Source of the DNA: Bacteroidota bacterium
Lineage (GTDB): Bacteria; Bacteroidota; Bacteroidia; Flavobacteriales_D; Crocinitomicaceae
Assembly (NCBI GenBank): GCA_016192075.1
Contig: JACPUU010000022.1
Span: forward strand, 62,001-126,000
Direction of reading: 5' to 3'
Length of the DNA: 64,000 nt
The notes under the pieces: generated by a model
Seen by the model: the letters and a program-made list of their open reading frames with translations, nothing else
Told to the model about the DNA's origin: nothing
Database searches by the model: none
Part shown: piece after piece, positions 1 to 9,044 of the stretch
How positions within the stretch are numbered: position 1 is the first letter of the stretch
Layout: each line of letters starts with the position of its first letter
Made by a program: the position numbers and the translations under genes

Positions 1-677
1 CAGCCTGGCTGAGTCTGGTTGTGGCATTAGGTGTTTACCTGCTTATCCGGTTTAAAATCCGGTTCCGGTATTTGCTTATGGTTGGAGTTGCCGGACTGAT
101 TTACGCCGCCGCTTCATGGACACAAATTATGCATTCGCTGGAAAAAAACAACGCCGAACATGCGACTGAAAATATGGATGAGCGCCTGGAGTCGATGGCC
201 AACATTACCACCGATGCCTCTAACCTGGAACGCTTAAACCGTTGGTACTGCGCTGTGCGTATGTGGGAAGAAAGACCTGTCCTGGGCTGGGGACCAGGCA
301 CCTATGCCATGGTGTATGCTCCGTTTCAATTAGAATCACTTAAAACCATTATTTCAACCAACTCCGGAAATCGCGGAAATGCGCACTCTGAATATTTGGG
401 ACCGCTCTCAGAACAGGGATTACCAGGGTTGATACTGATGCTGGTGCTGGTGGGGTATATCTTTTACACTGCAATTACACTCTACATTCGCATGCCTGAC
501 GGTGATTTAAAACTAACTGTTCTGCTACTGACGCTGGGACTTGTGACCTATTTTGTACACGGCATTCTGAACAATTACCTGGATACCGATAAAGCAACCG
601 TTCCGGTTTGGGGATTTACGGCCATTATAGTGATGCTTGATTTGAAGTATAAAAGGGAGTCAGGAGTCAGGAATTAG
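1..677 (+). CDS. O-antigen ligase-like (Wzy_C) membrane protein, 5' end outside window
   Basis: The reading frame is open to the left edge of the window, so this is the C-terminal part of a longer protein. It has a membrane segment at once, then an extracellular-type loop with R-W-x(5)-W-x(7)-G-W-G-P-G-T and a following N-A-H-S-E-Y-L-G-x(4)-Q-G-L-P-G stretch, then two or three more membrane segments. This is the pattern of the Wzy_C family (O-antigen ligase or polymerase), which transfers or polymerises sugar chains at the periplasmic face of the inner membrane. Whether it is a ligase or a polymerase cannot be told. The last codons and the stop lie in a degenerate GAGTCAG-type intergenic repeat, so the C-terminus may have been altered by it. 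Confidence 0.8.
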   Translation, partial: AWLSLVVALGVYLLIRFKIRFRYLLMVGVAGLIYAAASWTQIMHSLEKNNAEHATENMDERLESMANITTDASNLERLNRWYCAVRMWEERPVLGWGPGTYAMVYAPFQLESLKTIISTNSGNRGNAHSEYLGPLSEQGLPGLILMLVLVGYIFYTAITLYIRMPDGDLKLTVLLLTLGLVTYFVHGILNNYLDTDKATVPVWGFTAIIVMLDLKYKRESGVRN

Positions 678-684
678 GAGTTCG
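658..684 (+). repeat. Degenerate short direct repeat (AGTCAGG/AATTAGG units)
   Basis: Units AGTCAGG, AGTCAGG and AATTAGG follow each other across the stop codon of the O-antigen ligase-like gene. A similar string, CAGGATTCAGGAGTTAG, occurs near 59482. The unit is short and degenerate, so origin by slippage is as likely as mobility. Confidence 0.4.
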
Positions 685-787
685 TTGACTTATATCCTTC
701 AACTGTTACTTTTCAAAACAAATTGAATTTCATTACCAACACTTGTCATTCAGCTAATATTCGCCAAATTTGTGTTCAGAAAAATTT

Positions 788-1555
788 ATGCCAAAGCGTC
801 CGCTTATATTAATCACAAACGATGACAGCATTGCTGCCAAAGGAATTGCTTCACTGGTTGAAGCCATGAAACCGCTCGGGGACATTCTGGTGGTGGCACC
901 GGATAAACCTCAAAGCGGCATGGGACATGCCATTACCATTCATTCACCGCTGCGCCTGTATGCATCAAACCAGTTCAGTGGAATTGATTCCTACACCTGT
1001 TCCGGCACACCGGTTGACTGTGTGAAACTGGCTATTTACGAAATTTTGAAACGCCGGCCTGATCTGTTGGTTTCAGGAATTAATCATGGCACCAATGCTT
1101 CTACCAATGTACTTTATTCAGGTACCATGTCTGCAGCAGTTGAAGGAGCAATAGAGTCTATACCATCCATTGGTTTCTCACTTCAAAGCCATGATGCGGA
1201 TGCTGACTTTGACGCATCGGTTCATTTTGCCACTAAAATTGCGCGCAGTGTTTTGAAAAATAAACTGCAGGCAGGTGTTTGCCTGAATGTCAACATACCC
1301 AAAGGAAAAATAAGTGATCTTGCGGGAATGAAAATTTGCCGCCAGGGAAGAGCTTTTTGGGAAGATTCTTTTGATAAACGCAAAGACCCTTCAGGAGCTG
1401 ATTACTACTGGCTCACCGGAAAATTTGAAACCAGTGACAAAGGAGAAGATACAGACATGTGGGCGCTGGAAAATAACTATGTATCGGTAGTTCCGACACA
1501 GTTTGATATGACCGCACATCATTTGATTTCACAACTTAATGAATGGGAATTCTGA
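788..1555 (+). CDS. surE: 5'/3'-nucleotidase SurE
   Basis: A 255-residue protein of normal SurE length. It begins MPKRPLILITNDDS, with the metal-binding NDD at residues 11-13. The SGINHGTN segment and the SGTMSAAVEGA segment typical of the family follow. SurE is a divalent-metal-dependent nucleoside monophosphate phosphatase that acts in the cytoplasm. An in-frame TTG at 770 would add six residues, but the ATG at 788 puts the conserved first strand at the usual distance from the N-terminus. The stop is two bases from the ATG of the following membrane protein, so the two are probably co-transcribed. Confidence 0.95.
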   Translation: MPKRPLILITNDDSIAAKGIASLVEAMKPLGDILVVAPDKPQSGMGHAITIHSPLRLYASNQFSGIDSYTCSGTPVDCVKLAIYEILKRRPDLLVSGINHGTNASTNVLYSGTMSAAVEGAIESIPSIGFSLQSHDADADFDASVHFATKIARSVLKNKLQAGVCLNVNIPKGKISDLAGMKICRQGRAFWEDSFDKRKDPSGADYYWLTGKFETSDKGEDTDMWALENNYVSVVPTQFDMTAHHLISQLNEWEF

Positions 1556-1557
1556 TT

Positions 1558-1851
1558 ATGGAAAAATACGATAAAACGATTTACGGTGTTATTGCAGGTT
1601 TGGTACTGCCTGTTATTGGTTTTTTTCTGTCATTTCTGATCAAAACCCGCGGAACATTGATCACCTTTGATGATTACTGGCAAATGACCATGCGCGGTGA
1701 TCACCAGCAGGATATCCTGATTTTTTGCCTGATCCCGAACATGTTTCTCTTCTACTTCACCAATTTCAGATGGAACACGTATAACATGACCAAAGGACTG
1801 GTTGGTGTAACCCTGATTTTAGGGCTGGCACTCTTTATTATTACACTGTAG
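1558..1851 (+). CDS. Small membrane protein of unknown function
   Basis: A 97-residue protein with three hydrophobic segments: about residues 6-28, 55-73 and 80-97. The middle loop is polar and carries TRGTLITFDDYW. I do not recognise a named domain. The ATG at 1558 follows the surE stop directly; an alternative ATG at 1543 would overlap surE. The tight coupling to surE suggests co-expression. The convergent small lipoprotein gene ends two bases beyond its stop. Confidence 0.7.
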   Translation: MEKYDKTIYGVIAGLVLPVIGFFLSFLIKTRGTLITFDDYWQMTMRGDHQQDILIFCLIPNMFLFYFTNFRWNTYNMTKGLVGVTLILGLALFIITL

Positions 1852-1852
1852 T

Positions 1853-2110
1853 TTATTCGCCGTCGGCAATTTTGCCGGCAACAGCAGGACATTTTTCTTC
1901 CAGGGCAAGGCTCCAACCTTCATCTGCAAAGGTTTCCGGATTGTATTTGGTCATAATTTCCAGGTCACATTCGTAGAAAAGAATGTCAAAATCACCTTCT
2001 TTTTCCATACAGGTGCAAAATTCATCGGCCGCTTTTCCCTGATCTTCGGTATAACTGGCACATGAACTCATTAACAACAAGGCTGTTGCAAAATAGAAAA
2101 TTGTCTTCAT
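1853..2110 (-). CDS. Small lipoprotein
   Basis: The start is placed at the ATG at 2110, giving MKTIFYFATALLLMSSCASY. This is a standard lipoprotein signal peptide with Cys17 as the acylated residue. A longer in-frame start at 2197 would bury this signal, so it is rejected. The mature part of about 69 residues is acidic and has three further cysteines (CTCM and a later ECD/KCP pair), possibly disulfide-bonded. No known domain is seen. It should sit in the outer or inner membrane facing the periplasm. Confidence 0.7.
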   Translation of the reverse strand: MKTIFYFATALLLMSSCASYTEDQGKAADEFCTCMEKEGDFDILFYECDLEIMTKYNPETFADEGWSLALEEKCPAVAGKIADGE

Positions 2111-2284
2111 AGCGTTTGGATTTGAAGCAAGATACAAAAAATCAGGAAAGAGGCAAGAGCGATGAGGAAGGCAAACGGAATCAGGTAAAAGTATCAAAAC
2201 CAGGATTAAGCAAGTCTACATAAGATGAGCGTTTAGCAAATGCCACCTCCTGGCTCTTTTCTTTTCCCTCTCGCCTTCTATTTA

Positions 2285-2587
2285 TTACTGAAAGAAGACA
2301 TCTTTAATCATTTCAAATCCGGCTTCTTCGTTCAGTCGTTTGACAATGACCGAACGCATTTGAAACAATTCATTTCGCATCACCGATGAATTGATTTTCA
2401 GGTAAAGTACTTCATCCCTGATTTCTTTAGATTCAGTTCTTTGTTCAACAGCATCCCCCATCAACGCACCCCATTTGGATAATACAGACGTTTCAAGCAT
2501 TTTACGGTCAAGTCCCATTGCCTTGAGGTATTGCTCAACTGCAATTTTCATTGAAATGCCATCTCCTTTTTTAGTTTGCCTGCTCAA
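2285..2587 (-). CDS. DUF721 (DciA-like) protein
   Basis: A 100-residue protein with the DUF721 pattern: a helical N-terminus, W-x(2)-LMG-x(2)-V-x-QRT, then a L-Y-L-K-I-N-S-S-V-x-R-N-E-L core. In other bacteria DciA loads the replicative helicase, and DUF721 genes commonly sit beside recF as here. The start overlaps the end of recF by 17 bases, indicating translational coupling. The role as helicase loader in this organism is inferred from family and context. Confidence 0.8.
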   Translation of the reverse strand: MSRQTKKGDGISMKIAVEQYLKAMGLDRKMLETSVLSKWGALMGDAVEQRTESKEIRDEVLYLKINSSVMRNELFQMRSVIVKRLNEEAGFEMIKDVFFQ

Positions 2588-3677
2588 CTTTTCCTCCTTC
2601 TACATTAAAAATACGCTGTTCTATTTTTGTATCCCTGAAAACTTTGTGAATCCGGTCAAGGTCTGTATCTGTTACAAATACCTGTCCGAATTCATGATCA
2701 GATACAAGTTTCATCAAATGCGTAACACGCTGGTGATCGAGCTTGTCAAAAACATCATCCAGCAATAAAATGGGTTTCATATCCAGTAACCGGCGTACAA
2801 TGTCAAACTGTGCCAGTTTCAGTGCTACCAAAAAAGATTTTTGCTGTCCTTGTGAGCCGTATTTTTTGATAGGCTGATTCTGGATTAAAAAAACCAGGTC
2901 GTCTTTATGAATACCCACTGATGTAAAGCCGGTAGCCATGTCTTTTCGTTCACTCCTTTTTAATTCAGTTTTGAAATCAAGCTCATTGAGCTGTGAGCGG
3001 TATTCAATGTGAATGGTTTCTTTTTTATTGGCAATCAAATCAAAATATTTCTGGCACACCGGTATAAAGTCAACCAGAAAATGATGTCTTTTTTCATGAA
3101 TTATTTTGCCCAGCTCAAGCAACTGAATATCCCATACATCAATGGTTTCAGCATCAAAAATACGCTGATCGTAAAACTGTTTCAGCAAAGCATTGCGCTG
3201 ATCAAGTACTTTATTATACCGCTGCAGCGTCTCCAGGTAGGAGCGGTCAAATTGTGAAACAATACTGTCAATAAAACGCCGCCTGGTTTCACTTCCCTCA
3301 GAAATAAGATTGGTATCGTAGGGCGAAATAACCACCGCCGGAAATAAACCAATGTGCTCAGAAAGGCGGTCGTATTCTTTTTTATTCCGCTTTACTTTTT
3401 TCTTTTGCCCGTTTTGAACAGAACAAGAAATTTCAACCGTTTTATCCCCCTTTTCATAAGTGCCCTGCAGCAGAAAAAACTTTTCGTTCATGCGGATATT
3501 CTGGCTATCGATCGGGTTCAGAAAACTCTTGCAAAATGAAAGGTAAAAAACTGCATCCAGCAGGTTTGTTTTTCCGGCTCCGTTATCGCCTACAAATACA
3601 TTGATCCCATCTGAAAATTCCAGTTGAGCTTCAGTATAATTCTTAAAATTGACCAGTGAAAGCGAGCTAAGGTACAT
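2571..3677 (-). CDS. recF: DNA replication and repair protein RecF
   Basis: At 368 residues it matches RecF length. The Walker A motif GDNGAGKTN lies near residues 30-38, the ABC signature region YGSQGQQKS near 275, and Walker B ILLLDDVFDKLD near 303. RecF binds gapped DNA and, with RecO and RecR, helps load RecA. The N-terminus MYLSSLSLVNFKNY is the classical RecF opening, so the start is secure. It leads an operon with the DUF721 gene. A Bacteroidota -7 box lies 17 bases upstream. Confidence 0.96.
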   Translation of the reverse strand: MYLSSLSLVNFKNYTEAQLEFSDGINVFVGDNGAGKTNLLDAVFYLSFCKSFLNPIDSQNIRMNEKFFLLQGTYEKGDKTVEISCSVQNGQKKKVKRNKKEYDRLSEHIGLFPAVVISPYDTNLISEGSETRRRFIDSIVSQFDRSYLETLQRYNKVLDQRNALLKQFYDQRIFDAETIDVWDIQLLELGKIIHEKRHHFLVDFIPVCQKYFDLIANKKETIHIEYRSQLNELDFKTELKRSERKDMATGFTSVGIHKDDLVFLIQNQPIKKYGSQGQQKSFLVALKLAQFDIVRRLLDMKPILLLDDVFDKLDHQRVTHLMKLVSDHEFGQVFVTDTDLDRIHKVFRDTKIEQRIFNVEGGKVEQAN

Positions 3678-3693
3678 GTTGCTAGGGGCTAAG

Positions 3694-3701
3694 CAAAGAT
3701 A
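3694..3701 (-). promoter_or_regulatory. Bacteroidota -7 promoter element for recF
   Basis: The minus strand reads TATCTTTG, matching the TAnnTTTG consensus of Bacteroidota sigma-70-type promoters, 17 bases before the recF ATG. No convincing -33 element was picked out. Confidence 0.5.
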
Positions 3702-3781
3702 GCTATAAAATAGTAATCTGGCGGCCGGTGTTTAAAAAGGCACCCGGACGAAAATTTACGGATGGCTCATTGCCAAAAACC

Positions 3782-5023
3782 CTACTCCTCCGGAATCATT
3801 TCACACAGGCATGCTTTGCCTTCGCCGGCAGTTTTTTCAACCAGTTTTCCGGTATGATCAAACCGGTAGAGGTAACCTGCTTTGCGGAATTCAATATAGT
3901 AGGCATCCGGCGCGTAGTACGATAAATTACAGAGACACTCGTATTCAAACGGCACAATAATTTCATTTTGCAAAGAGATTAAACCGTATTTTCCGTTTTT
4001 TACGGCATAATAACATTTGAAGGCGGCATCAGCTTTAAGCCGGGGACCGTATTCAATTGAGGTATAAACATTGGGAACAATTATTTTCATTTCCAGGTCC
4101 ATAACACCCCATTTGGAATTCTGTTTAAAAAAATAAAGGTTTCCCTCCAGTTCCAGTGCCTGGTATTTCTGAGAAATGGTTTCAAATTTTTCATTGACAA
4201 ACCAGGTATAATTTTCATCAGCAACCCTGTTTTTGGCAGTCAGAATCATGGGCAGGGTTTCATACCGGAGCGGAACAACAATGACGTTGGAACTATTAAT
4301 AAATCCCTTCTTCTTTCCGTTCTGCACAAAAATAAAATTGTCATTCCAGACATAATCATTCATCCATTCATAATTAAATGAAACAACTGTTTTACCCAGG
4401 TAATTCACCACACCACATTTGTCCAGTTCATTTTCCAACGGCAGCAGGCCGCTTGGGTTAAACCGGAAATTGAGCATTTTATAGGTGACACTTTCATACT
4501 TCATTGGCAGCAGTAATTTGAAATCAGAATTCACAATTCCAAATTTGATCTTGTCGGCAGAAACCAGGTAACTTCCCTTGTAATCATCCATCACATAAAA
4601 AGCGGTGTCTGTATTCAGCGTTGAATCAAGCCGTGTAATGGTTGTGCCTATTTTATACCGGAGTTCTCCCAGGGTGTCTTTCAGATTGGTAATAACCAGG
4701 TAGTGACCTGATTTTCGCGCATCAAACGGCCCGTCAAACACAAAGGGCTGTACCACGTTTCCGGCAGCATCAATCCCTCCCCATTTTTCTCCTTTTTTTA
4801 CCGGGTAACTGCCTTTTTGGGTTTTCTTTCCTTCAAAAAATAAAACCGACGAATCAGCCGCAGCTACTGTTTTACACCAGCACTGGTCATACACGTCTGT
4901 CCCTGCCCTTTTTGTCAGCGCTGAATCAACATACATTTCAAATCCGGTTTCTGATTTTTTGAAAAACTGCGCAACGGCACTGAACGAAATTAATACGGCT
5001 GTAAGGAGTAAACTAATTTTCAT
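3782..5023 (-). CDS. Exported WG-repeat protein
   Basis: A 413-residue protein starting at MKISLLLTAVLISFSAVAQ, a clear Sec signal peptide; an upstream in-frame start at 5071 would hide it. The mature protein contains at least five WG-type beta repeats, each with a (K/N)-x-(K)-(W/Y/F)-G-(I/V/L) turn followed by I-(V/I)-x-P-x-x-Y-E/F. Examples are KWGGIDAAGNVV, KFGIVNSDF, KKKGFINSSN, KWGVMDLEM and KYGLISLQN. WG-repeat proteins are presumed beta structures of unknown function, common in Bacteroidota. The last 25 residues hold a CLCE cysteine pair. Confidence 0.75.
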   Translation of the reverse strand: MKISLLLTAVLISFSAVAQFFKKSETGFEMYVDSALTKRAGTDVYDQCWCKTVAAADSSVLFFEGKKTQKGSYPVKKGEKWGGIDAAGNVVQPFVFDGPFDARKSGHYLVITNLKDTLGELRYKIGTTITRLDSTLNTDTAFYVMDDYKGSYLVSADKIKFGIVNSDFKLLLPMKYESVTYKMLNFRFNPSGLLPLENELDKCGVVNYLGKTVVSFNYEWMNDYVWNDNFIFVQNGKKKGFINSSNVIVVPLRYETLPMILTAKNRVADENYTWFVNEKFETISQKYQALELEGNLYFFKQNSKWGVMDLEMKIIVPNVYTSIEYGPRLKADAAFKCYYAVKNGKYGLISLQNEIIVPFEYECLCNLSYYAPDAYYIEFRKAGYLYRFDHTGKLVEKTAGEGKACLCEMIPEE

Positions 5024-5040
5024 GAATTTGCTATGATGAC

Positions 5041-5048
5041 CGAAGATA
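5041..5048 (-). promoter_or_regulatory. Possible -7 promoter element for the WG-repeat gene
   Basis: The minus strand reads TATCTTCG, one base off TAnnTTTG, 17 bases upstream of the chosen start at 5023. Its position supports that start. Confidence 0.35.
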
Positions 5049-5148
5049 CAAACTTCAACTGCAACTTTCATGCCCCGCGAAATTTGCTTTTGAACCGGCC
5101 ACCGTTAATGCATGCTGAAATCAGGATTGGATGCCGGAAAATACGGTT

Positions 5149-5559
5149 TTAACGGCTTTGCAAAAAAGACTGTAAAATAATGGTGGCGCTGATCTGATCA
5201 ACGAGTGCTTTGTTCTGGCGTTGTTTTTTAGAAAGTCCGCCGTCAATCATGGTCTGAAAAGCCATTTTAGACGTAAAACGCTCGTCTACCAGGTAGATTT
5301 TTTTATCGGGGAAAAGCTCTTCCAGCTTCTTTTTAAAATCACGCACCGGTTGAGAATTATGGGTATCAGATGTATCCATACGTTTGGGTTCACCCAGCAC
5401 AATGGCCTCAGCCTGGTTTTTCTGAAAATAACCGGTCAAAAATTTAAAAATATCGCGGGTATCTACCGTGGTCAGGCCGGATGCAATAATCTGCGATGGG
5501 TCAGTTTCTGCAATACCGCATCGCTTCAACCCATAATCAACCGCAATTATTTTTGGCAT
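5149..5559 (-). CDS. ruvX: Putative pre-16S rRNA nuclease / Holliday junction resolvase YqgF (RuvX)
   Basis: A 136-residue RNase H-fold protein of the YqgF family. It shows the first acidic strand IIAVDYGLKRCGIA (Asp7), the middle VLGEPKRMD motif and the DERFTS motif near residue 93, all conserved in YqgF and thought to build the metal site. In E. coli YqgF processes the 5' end of 16S rRNA. The lipoprotein gene upstream starts 11 bases before its coding region, so the two may be co-transcribed. Confidence 0.93.
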   Translation of the reverse strand: MPKIIAVDYGLKRCGIAETDPSQIIASGLTTVDTRDIFKFLTGYFQKNQAEAIVLGEPKRMDTSDTHNSQPVRDFKKKLEELFPDKKIYLVDERFTSKMAFQTMIDGGLSKKQRQNKALVDQISATIILQSFLQSR

Positions 5560-5569
5560 CTTTCAGAAA

Positions 5570-6154
5570 TTAGTGTCCTGCTGCAAATGCAGGCAGAAAA
5601 ATAGCGTTGACTGAATCTTTAAATTCAGGCAAAACCAGGTGTCCGTCAATATCTTCTACATCCACCACATCGTATTTTTTACCTTGCCATTCATGACGGA
5701 TAGCCACCACACCAATATCCGGATCATCATACCCGATCAGCAGGTTGTTGTAACCTGAATGCGTGGTGCGCATCTCCAACAAATGGCCGAAATACTGGTT
5801 AATGATTTTATATTTTCCAAAATATCCTTCTACAACAACCACCTGGTGAACCGGCGAATTAAATAAACCCGGTATCATTTCTACAATAAAACCATCACTC
5901 CAGGGGCGGTCAGGCCGGTATTTAAAAACCTGGAAAAATTCATTGCTGCATGGCGGCAAATGAGTTATGGTATCAACTGTGGTACACATTTGAAGCTGCT
6001 CCATAATTGGAATCACTTCCTCTTCCAGTTTCGGGTATCCATCAAAGATGATCATCGTATCTGATTGAAACTTTGTTTCACCTGATCCGGAATTTCCTCC
6101 GCATGAAAAAAGGAAAAATGAACCTAGAAAAAGACTGGTAGCAAAAAAACGCAT
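5570..6154 (-). CDS. Lipoprotein of unknown function
   Basis: A 194-residue protein with a lipoprotein signal MRFFATSLFLGSFFLFSCGG; the lipidated residue would be Cys18. The mature part has no repeat or membrane segment and no domain I can name. It sits 10 bases from the DUF2807 gene upstream and from ruvX downstream, so it lies inside a run of closely spaced minus-strand genes. Confidence 0.7.
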   Translation of the reverse strand: MRFFATSLFLGSFFLFSCGGNSGSGETKFQSDTMIIFDGYPKLEEEVIPIMEQLQMCTTVDTITHLPPCSNEFFQVFKYRPDRPWSDGFIVEMIPGLFNSPVHQVVVVEGYFGKYKIINQYFGHLLEMRTTHSGYNNLLIGYDDPDIGVVAIRHEWQGKKYDVVDVEDIDGHLVLPEFKDSVNAIFLPAFAAGH

Positions 6155-6164
6155 GAACTTGTTT

Positions 6165-6854
6165 TTATTCTTTCAACTTAATAATTTCACCGCCCAGTTT
6201 AATTGACTGTTCAAACTCTGCAGGGTTTCCTTTATAACTAATGGTTCCACCTGTTGTTACAGTAGCAACGAGTTTTTTAGTAGCATTAACGGTAATTGAT
6301 CCGCCGGCTGTTACTTTAGCGCTGGCTGATTCGGTAATCAATTGCCCTGCAGCCAATGTTCCGCCGGTGCTTACTTCCATTTCAGCCAGTGTTGCGGTGC
6401 CTGTGACATTGATTAAACCGTCATTGGCAATTTTCAGTTTTGCCGTGCCTGCTTCAATGTTACCTTTTACCTGCCCGCCCATGGAACAATTAAAAACAAT
6501 CACATCTCCCTTAAGGGTATTCGCAAGCGTAACACGTGCACCTCTTTTTGCTTCAATGTGGCTCACTTTTTTATAATAGATTGTTACATCCATATCCCGT
6601 TCTTTATAGGTATCTCCTTTGATTTTGATGTCAAGGGTTCCGCCTTCAACGGTAATGAGAATTTTATCATCGGTGATGTTGACATCGTCGTTTGAAACGG
6701 TTACTTTTTCTTCGGTTGATTCAACCATTGAAATGCGATAGTTACCGGTAACAACAACCGTGGTAAAAGGGTCTACCGTTTTTTCAATTTCACCTGCGCT
6801 GACTGCAGTTGCCAGGGATGCAAATACGATACTTAGTAAAAAATTCTTTTTCAT
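6165..6854 (-). CDS. DUF2807 (GIN-domain) exported protein
   Basis: A 229-residue protein with a cleavable signal peptide MKKNFLLSIVFASLATAVSA. The rest is a regular beta pattern: FTTVVVTGNYRISM at the start, then V-x-I-Y-Y-K-K-V-x-x-I-E-A-x-R-G-A and repeated G-G-x-(L/I)/ASAKVTAGGSI turns. This is the DUF2807 (putative auto-transporter adhesin head, GIN) signature common in Bacteroidota. Its function is unknown; a beta-solenoid at the cell surface or in the periplasm is expected. Only seven bases separate it from the upstream HMG-CoA lyase gene, suggesting one transcript. Confidence 0.85.
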   Translation of the reverse strand: MKKNFLLSIVFASLATAVSAGEIEKTVDPFTTVVVTGNYRISMVESTEEKVTVSNDDVNITDDKILITVEGGTLDIKIKGDTYKERDMDVTIYYKKVSHIEAKRGARVTLANTLKGDVIVFNCSMGGQVKGNIEAGTAKLKIANDGLINVTGTATLAEMEVSTGGTLAAGQLITESASAKVTAGGSITVNATKKLVATVTTGGTISYKGNPAEFEQSIKLGGEIIKLKE

Positions 6855-6861
6855 CTTGTGG

Positions 6862-7728
6862 TTATTTAGGGAATACGTTTAATGCAAGTTGCATGGATTT
6901 TTGAAATTCAGTTTCATCAATATCTGTACCAATCTTTCCGGTGTTAAAATACGCAATCATTTCTTCCGTTGGCATATTACCGGTTAATTCATCTTTCGCC
7001 ATCGGGCAGCCGCCAAAGCCTTTAATGGCGCCATCAAATCTGCGGCAGCCTGCCTTGTAAGCAGCATCTACTTTCTCCAATACGGTAAACGGTGTTGAAT
7101 GAAGATGCGCACCAAATGCTACTTGGGGCAGTTCCGGAATCAAGCCTCCAAACAAGTGTTTGATGTTGTCAGGATCAGAGACACCAATAGTATCTGACAA
7201 GGCCAGAATTTCAATGCCCAGTTTTTCATTTAATTTTTTACACCAGTTTGCCGCAACTTCAAGGCTCCAGGGATCACCGTAGGGATTTCCAAAAGCCATG
7301 GAGATGTATACCACCAATTTTTTTTTTGATCCAATGCACAATTGCTGAATTTCTTCAACCCGTGTCAGCGATTCTTCAATAGAGGAATTGGTATTTCGCT
7401 GCTGAAAAGTTTCAGAAATTGAAAACGGAAAGCCCAGGTAGGTGATTTCGTCAAACTTTACTGCATCTTCCGCGCCCCGCTTATTGGCTACAATAGCCAG
7501 CAGTTTTGAGCGGGTTGAAGAAAGATTAAGTCCGTTGAGCACCTCAGCCGTATCACGCAATTGCGGAATGGCTTTGGGAGAGACAAAACTTCCAAAATCA
7601 ATGGTATCAAACCCAACTTTTAAAAGCTGGTTGATGTAATTTATTTTAACGGCAGTTGGAATGAAATCATGCAGCCCCTGCATGGCGTCACGCGGACATT
7701 CAATCAGTTTTACGTTATCTGTTGCCAT
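6862..7728 (-). CDS. mvaB: Hydroxymethylglutaryl-CoA lyase
   Basis: A 288-residue TIM-barrel protein of the HMGL family. It begins [14 protein letters not shown] (the E-x-x-R/D-G/A-x-Q position of the family), has the metal-binding GAHLHST, and ends with the catalytic loop [13 protein letters not shown] carrying the active-site cysteine. The enzyme cleaves HMG-CoA to acetoacetate and acetyl-CoA in leucine and ketone-body breakdown. The usual E-x-x-R-D-G-x-Q motif reads ECPRDAMQ here. Its start overlaps the end of pyrD by 14 bases, so translation is probably coupled. Confidence 0.88.
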   Translation of the reverse strand: MATDNVKLIECPRDAMQGLHDFIPTAVKINYINQLLKVGFDTIDFGSFVSPKAIPQLRDTAEVLNGLNLSSTRSKLLAIVANKRGAEDAVKFDEITYLGFPFSISETFQQRNTNSSIEESLTRVEEIQQLCIGSKKKLVVYISMAFGNPYGDPWSLEVAANWCKKLNEKLGIEILALSDTIGVSDPDNIKHLFGGLIPELPQVAFGAHLHSTPFTVLEKVDAAYKAGCRRFDGAIKGFGGCPMAKDELTGNMPTEEMIAYFNTGKIGTDIDETEFQKSMQLALNVFPK

Positions 7729-8749
7729 GAATCAATGCCTTATTAATGCGCTTTACCAGCGCCGGACCTTCGTAAATGAAACCGGTATAAACCTGCACCA
7801 GCGTTGCACCGGCATCAATCTTTTCAAGCGCATCAGCCGCTGAATGAATCCCTCCCACGCCAATAATCGGGAAAGCCTTACCTGATTTTTGTGAAAGATA
7901 ACGGATTACTTCTGTACTTCGCTCCCTCACCGGCCGGCCACTCAAACCACCGGCCTGCTCAACCACCTGTTTTTCAGAAAGCAGATTTTTTCGTTCAATG
8001 GTTGTGTTGGTGGCAATGACACCGGCAATTTTTGTTTCCGTCACAATTTCAATGATATCATCCAATTGCTCGTTGGTCAGATCAGGTGCAATTTTCAGCA
8101 ATATGGGTTTGGAATGAACTTTTGTACGATTGAGTGTTTGCAAACGGTTCAGTAATTTTTTCAATGGTTCTTTCTCCTGCAGATCACGCAAACCCGGTGT
8201 GTTAGGCGAACTAACATTAACCACAAAATAATCGACCTGATCAAACAGCGCCTCAAAACTCAGCACATAATCTTCTTCAGCCTGTTCGTTTGGTGTGACT
8301 TTATTTTTACCAATGTTTCCCCCAATCAGCAGGTTGCTTTTTTTTCTTTTTTGCAAACGAACCGCGATGGCATCAGCCCCATCATTGTTAAAACCCATCC
8401 GGTTAATAATTGCCTGATCTTTCTTCAAGCGAAAGAGCCGCGGTTTTGGATTCCCGGGCTGAGGTTTGGGTGTTACGGTACCAATTTCGATAAAGCCAAA
8501 TCCAAAATCACCCAGGTAATCCAGCATTCTGGCATTTTTGTCAAAACCTGCTGCAAGACCTACCGGGTTTATAAATTCAAGCCCAAAGAGATTTCTTTTC
8601 AGCGAATCGTGTTTGACCACATAGGCTTTTCTGCGGAAGAAACGTACCCCCGGAATGGCTGCTGTCAGGCGAATCATCCGAAAGGTAAAATGGTGCACGT
8701 TTTCAGGATCAAAGAGAAAGAGAAATGGCCTGATCAGGAATTTATACAT
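7715..8749 (-). CDS. pyrD: Dihydroorotate dehydrogenase (quinone), class 2
   Basis: At 344 residues with an N-terminal amphipathic helix region ([23 protein letters not shown]), this is the membrane-associated class 2 enzyme, which feeds electrons to quinone in pyrimidine synthesis. It has the [16 protein letters not shown] segment, [19 protein letters not shown], the catalytic serine region [11 protein letters not shown] near residue 180, and FPIIGVGGI at the C-terminal phosphate site. All are typical. It is the first gene of a short operon with HMG-CoA lyase. Confidence 0.96.
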   Translation of the reverse strand: MYKFLIRPFLFLFDPENVHHFTFRMIRLTAAIPGVRFFRRKAYVVKHDSLKRNLFGLEFINPVGLAAGFDKNARMLDYLGDFGFGFIEIGTVTPKPQPGNPKPRLFRLKKDQAIINRMGFNNDGADAIAVRLQKRKKSNLLIGGNIGKNKVTPNEQAEEDYVLSFEALFDQVDYFVVNVSSPNTPGLRDLQEKEPLKKLLNRLQTLNRTKVHSKPILLKIAPDLTNEQLDDIIEIVTETKIAGVIATNTTIERKNLLSEKQVVEQAGGLSGRPVRERSTEVIRYLSQKSGKAFPIIGVGGIHSAADALEKIDAGATLVQVYTGFIYEGPALVKRINKALIHGNR

Positions 8750-8786
8750 GCCTTTTTTGATTTTAAGATGCTAACAAAATGGTGCA

Positions 8787-8794
8787 CAAATTTA
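8787..8794 (-). promoter_or_regulatory. Bacteroidota -7 promoter element for pyrD
   Basis: The minus strand reads TAAATTTG, an exact TAnnTTTG match, leaving a leader of about 30 bases before the pyrD ATG. Confidence 0.45.
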
Positions 8795-8869
8795 CAAAGC
8801 GGTGCGCTCTGAAAAAAATTAATCGTCTGAAATATTGGAAAGTTATGAACGGCTTTAGAGGGAAGGGCT

Positions 8870-8990
8870 ATGAACGCTTGCGTAGGAGCCAGATCTACGC
8901 TGATTTTTTTTTTGCGTTCCAATCCAGGATCTGCGACCATCAACGGCATTTTTCTGCGTCGCGAGACTTCGCGATCCGCGGGAAATTTTT
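8870..8990 (+). repeat. Dispersed intergenic repeat, copy A
   Basis: The stretch between pyrD and the DUF6089 gene (8750-9044) has no credible gene. It contains AACGCTTGCG followed by GCGTAGGAGCCAGAT and CGCTGAT, then CTGCGTCGCGAGACTTCGCG and GATCCGCGGGAA. The same modules recur near 54.6-54.9 kb in the same orientation and at 34.05-34.19 kb in reverse. An open frame across it (8779-9048) is an artefact of this repeat. Confidence 0.6.
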
Positions 8991-9044
8991 AATAACAGAA
9001 TCATTTTTAAACAGCCTCTATGAGAGAGACTGTTTCCCTTTTCC

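Noticed and set aside
8351-8812. 153-codon plus-strand frame over pyrD
   Set aside because: It is a shadow of pyrD, which has a full set of class 2 motifs.
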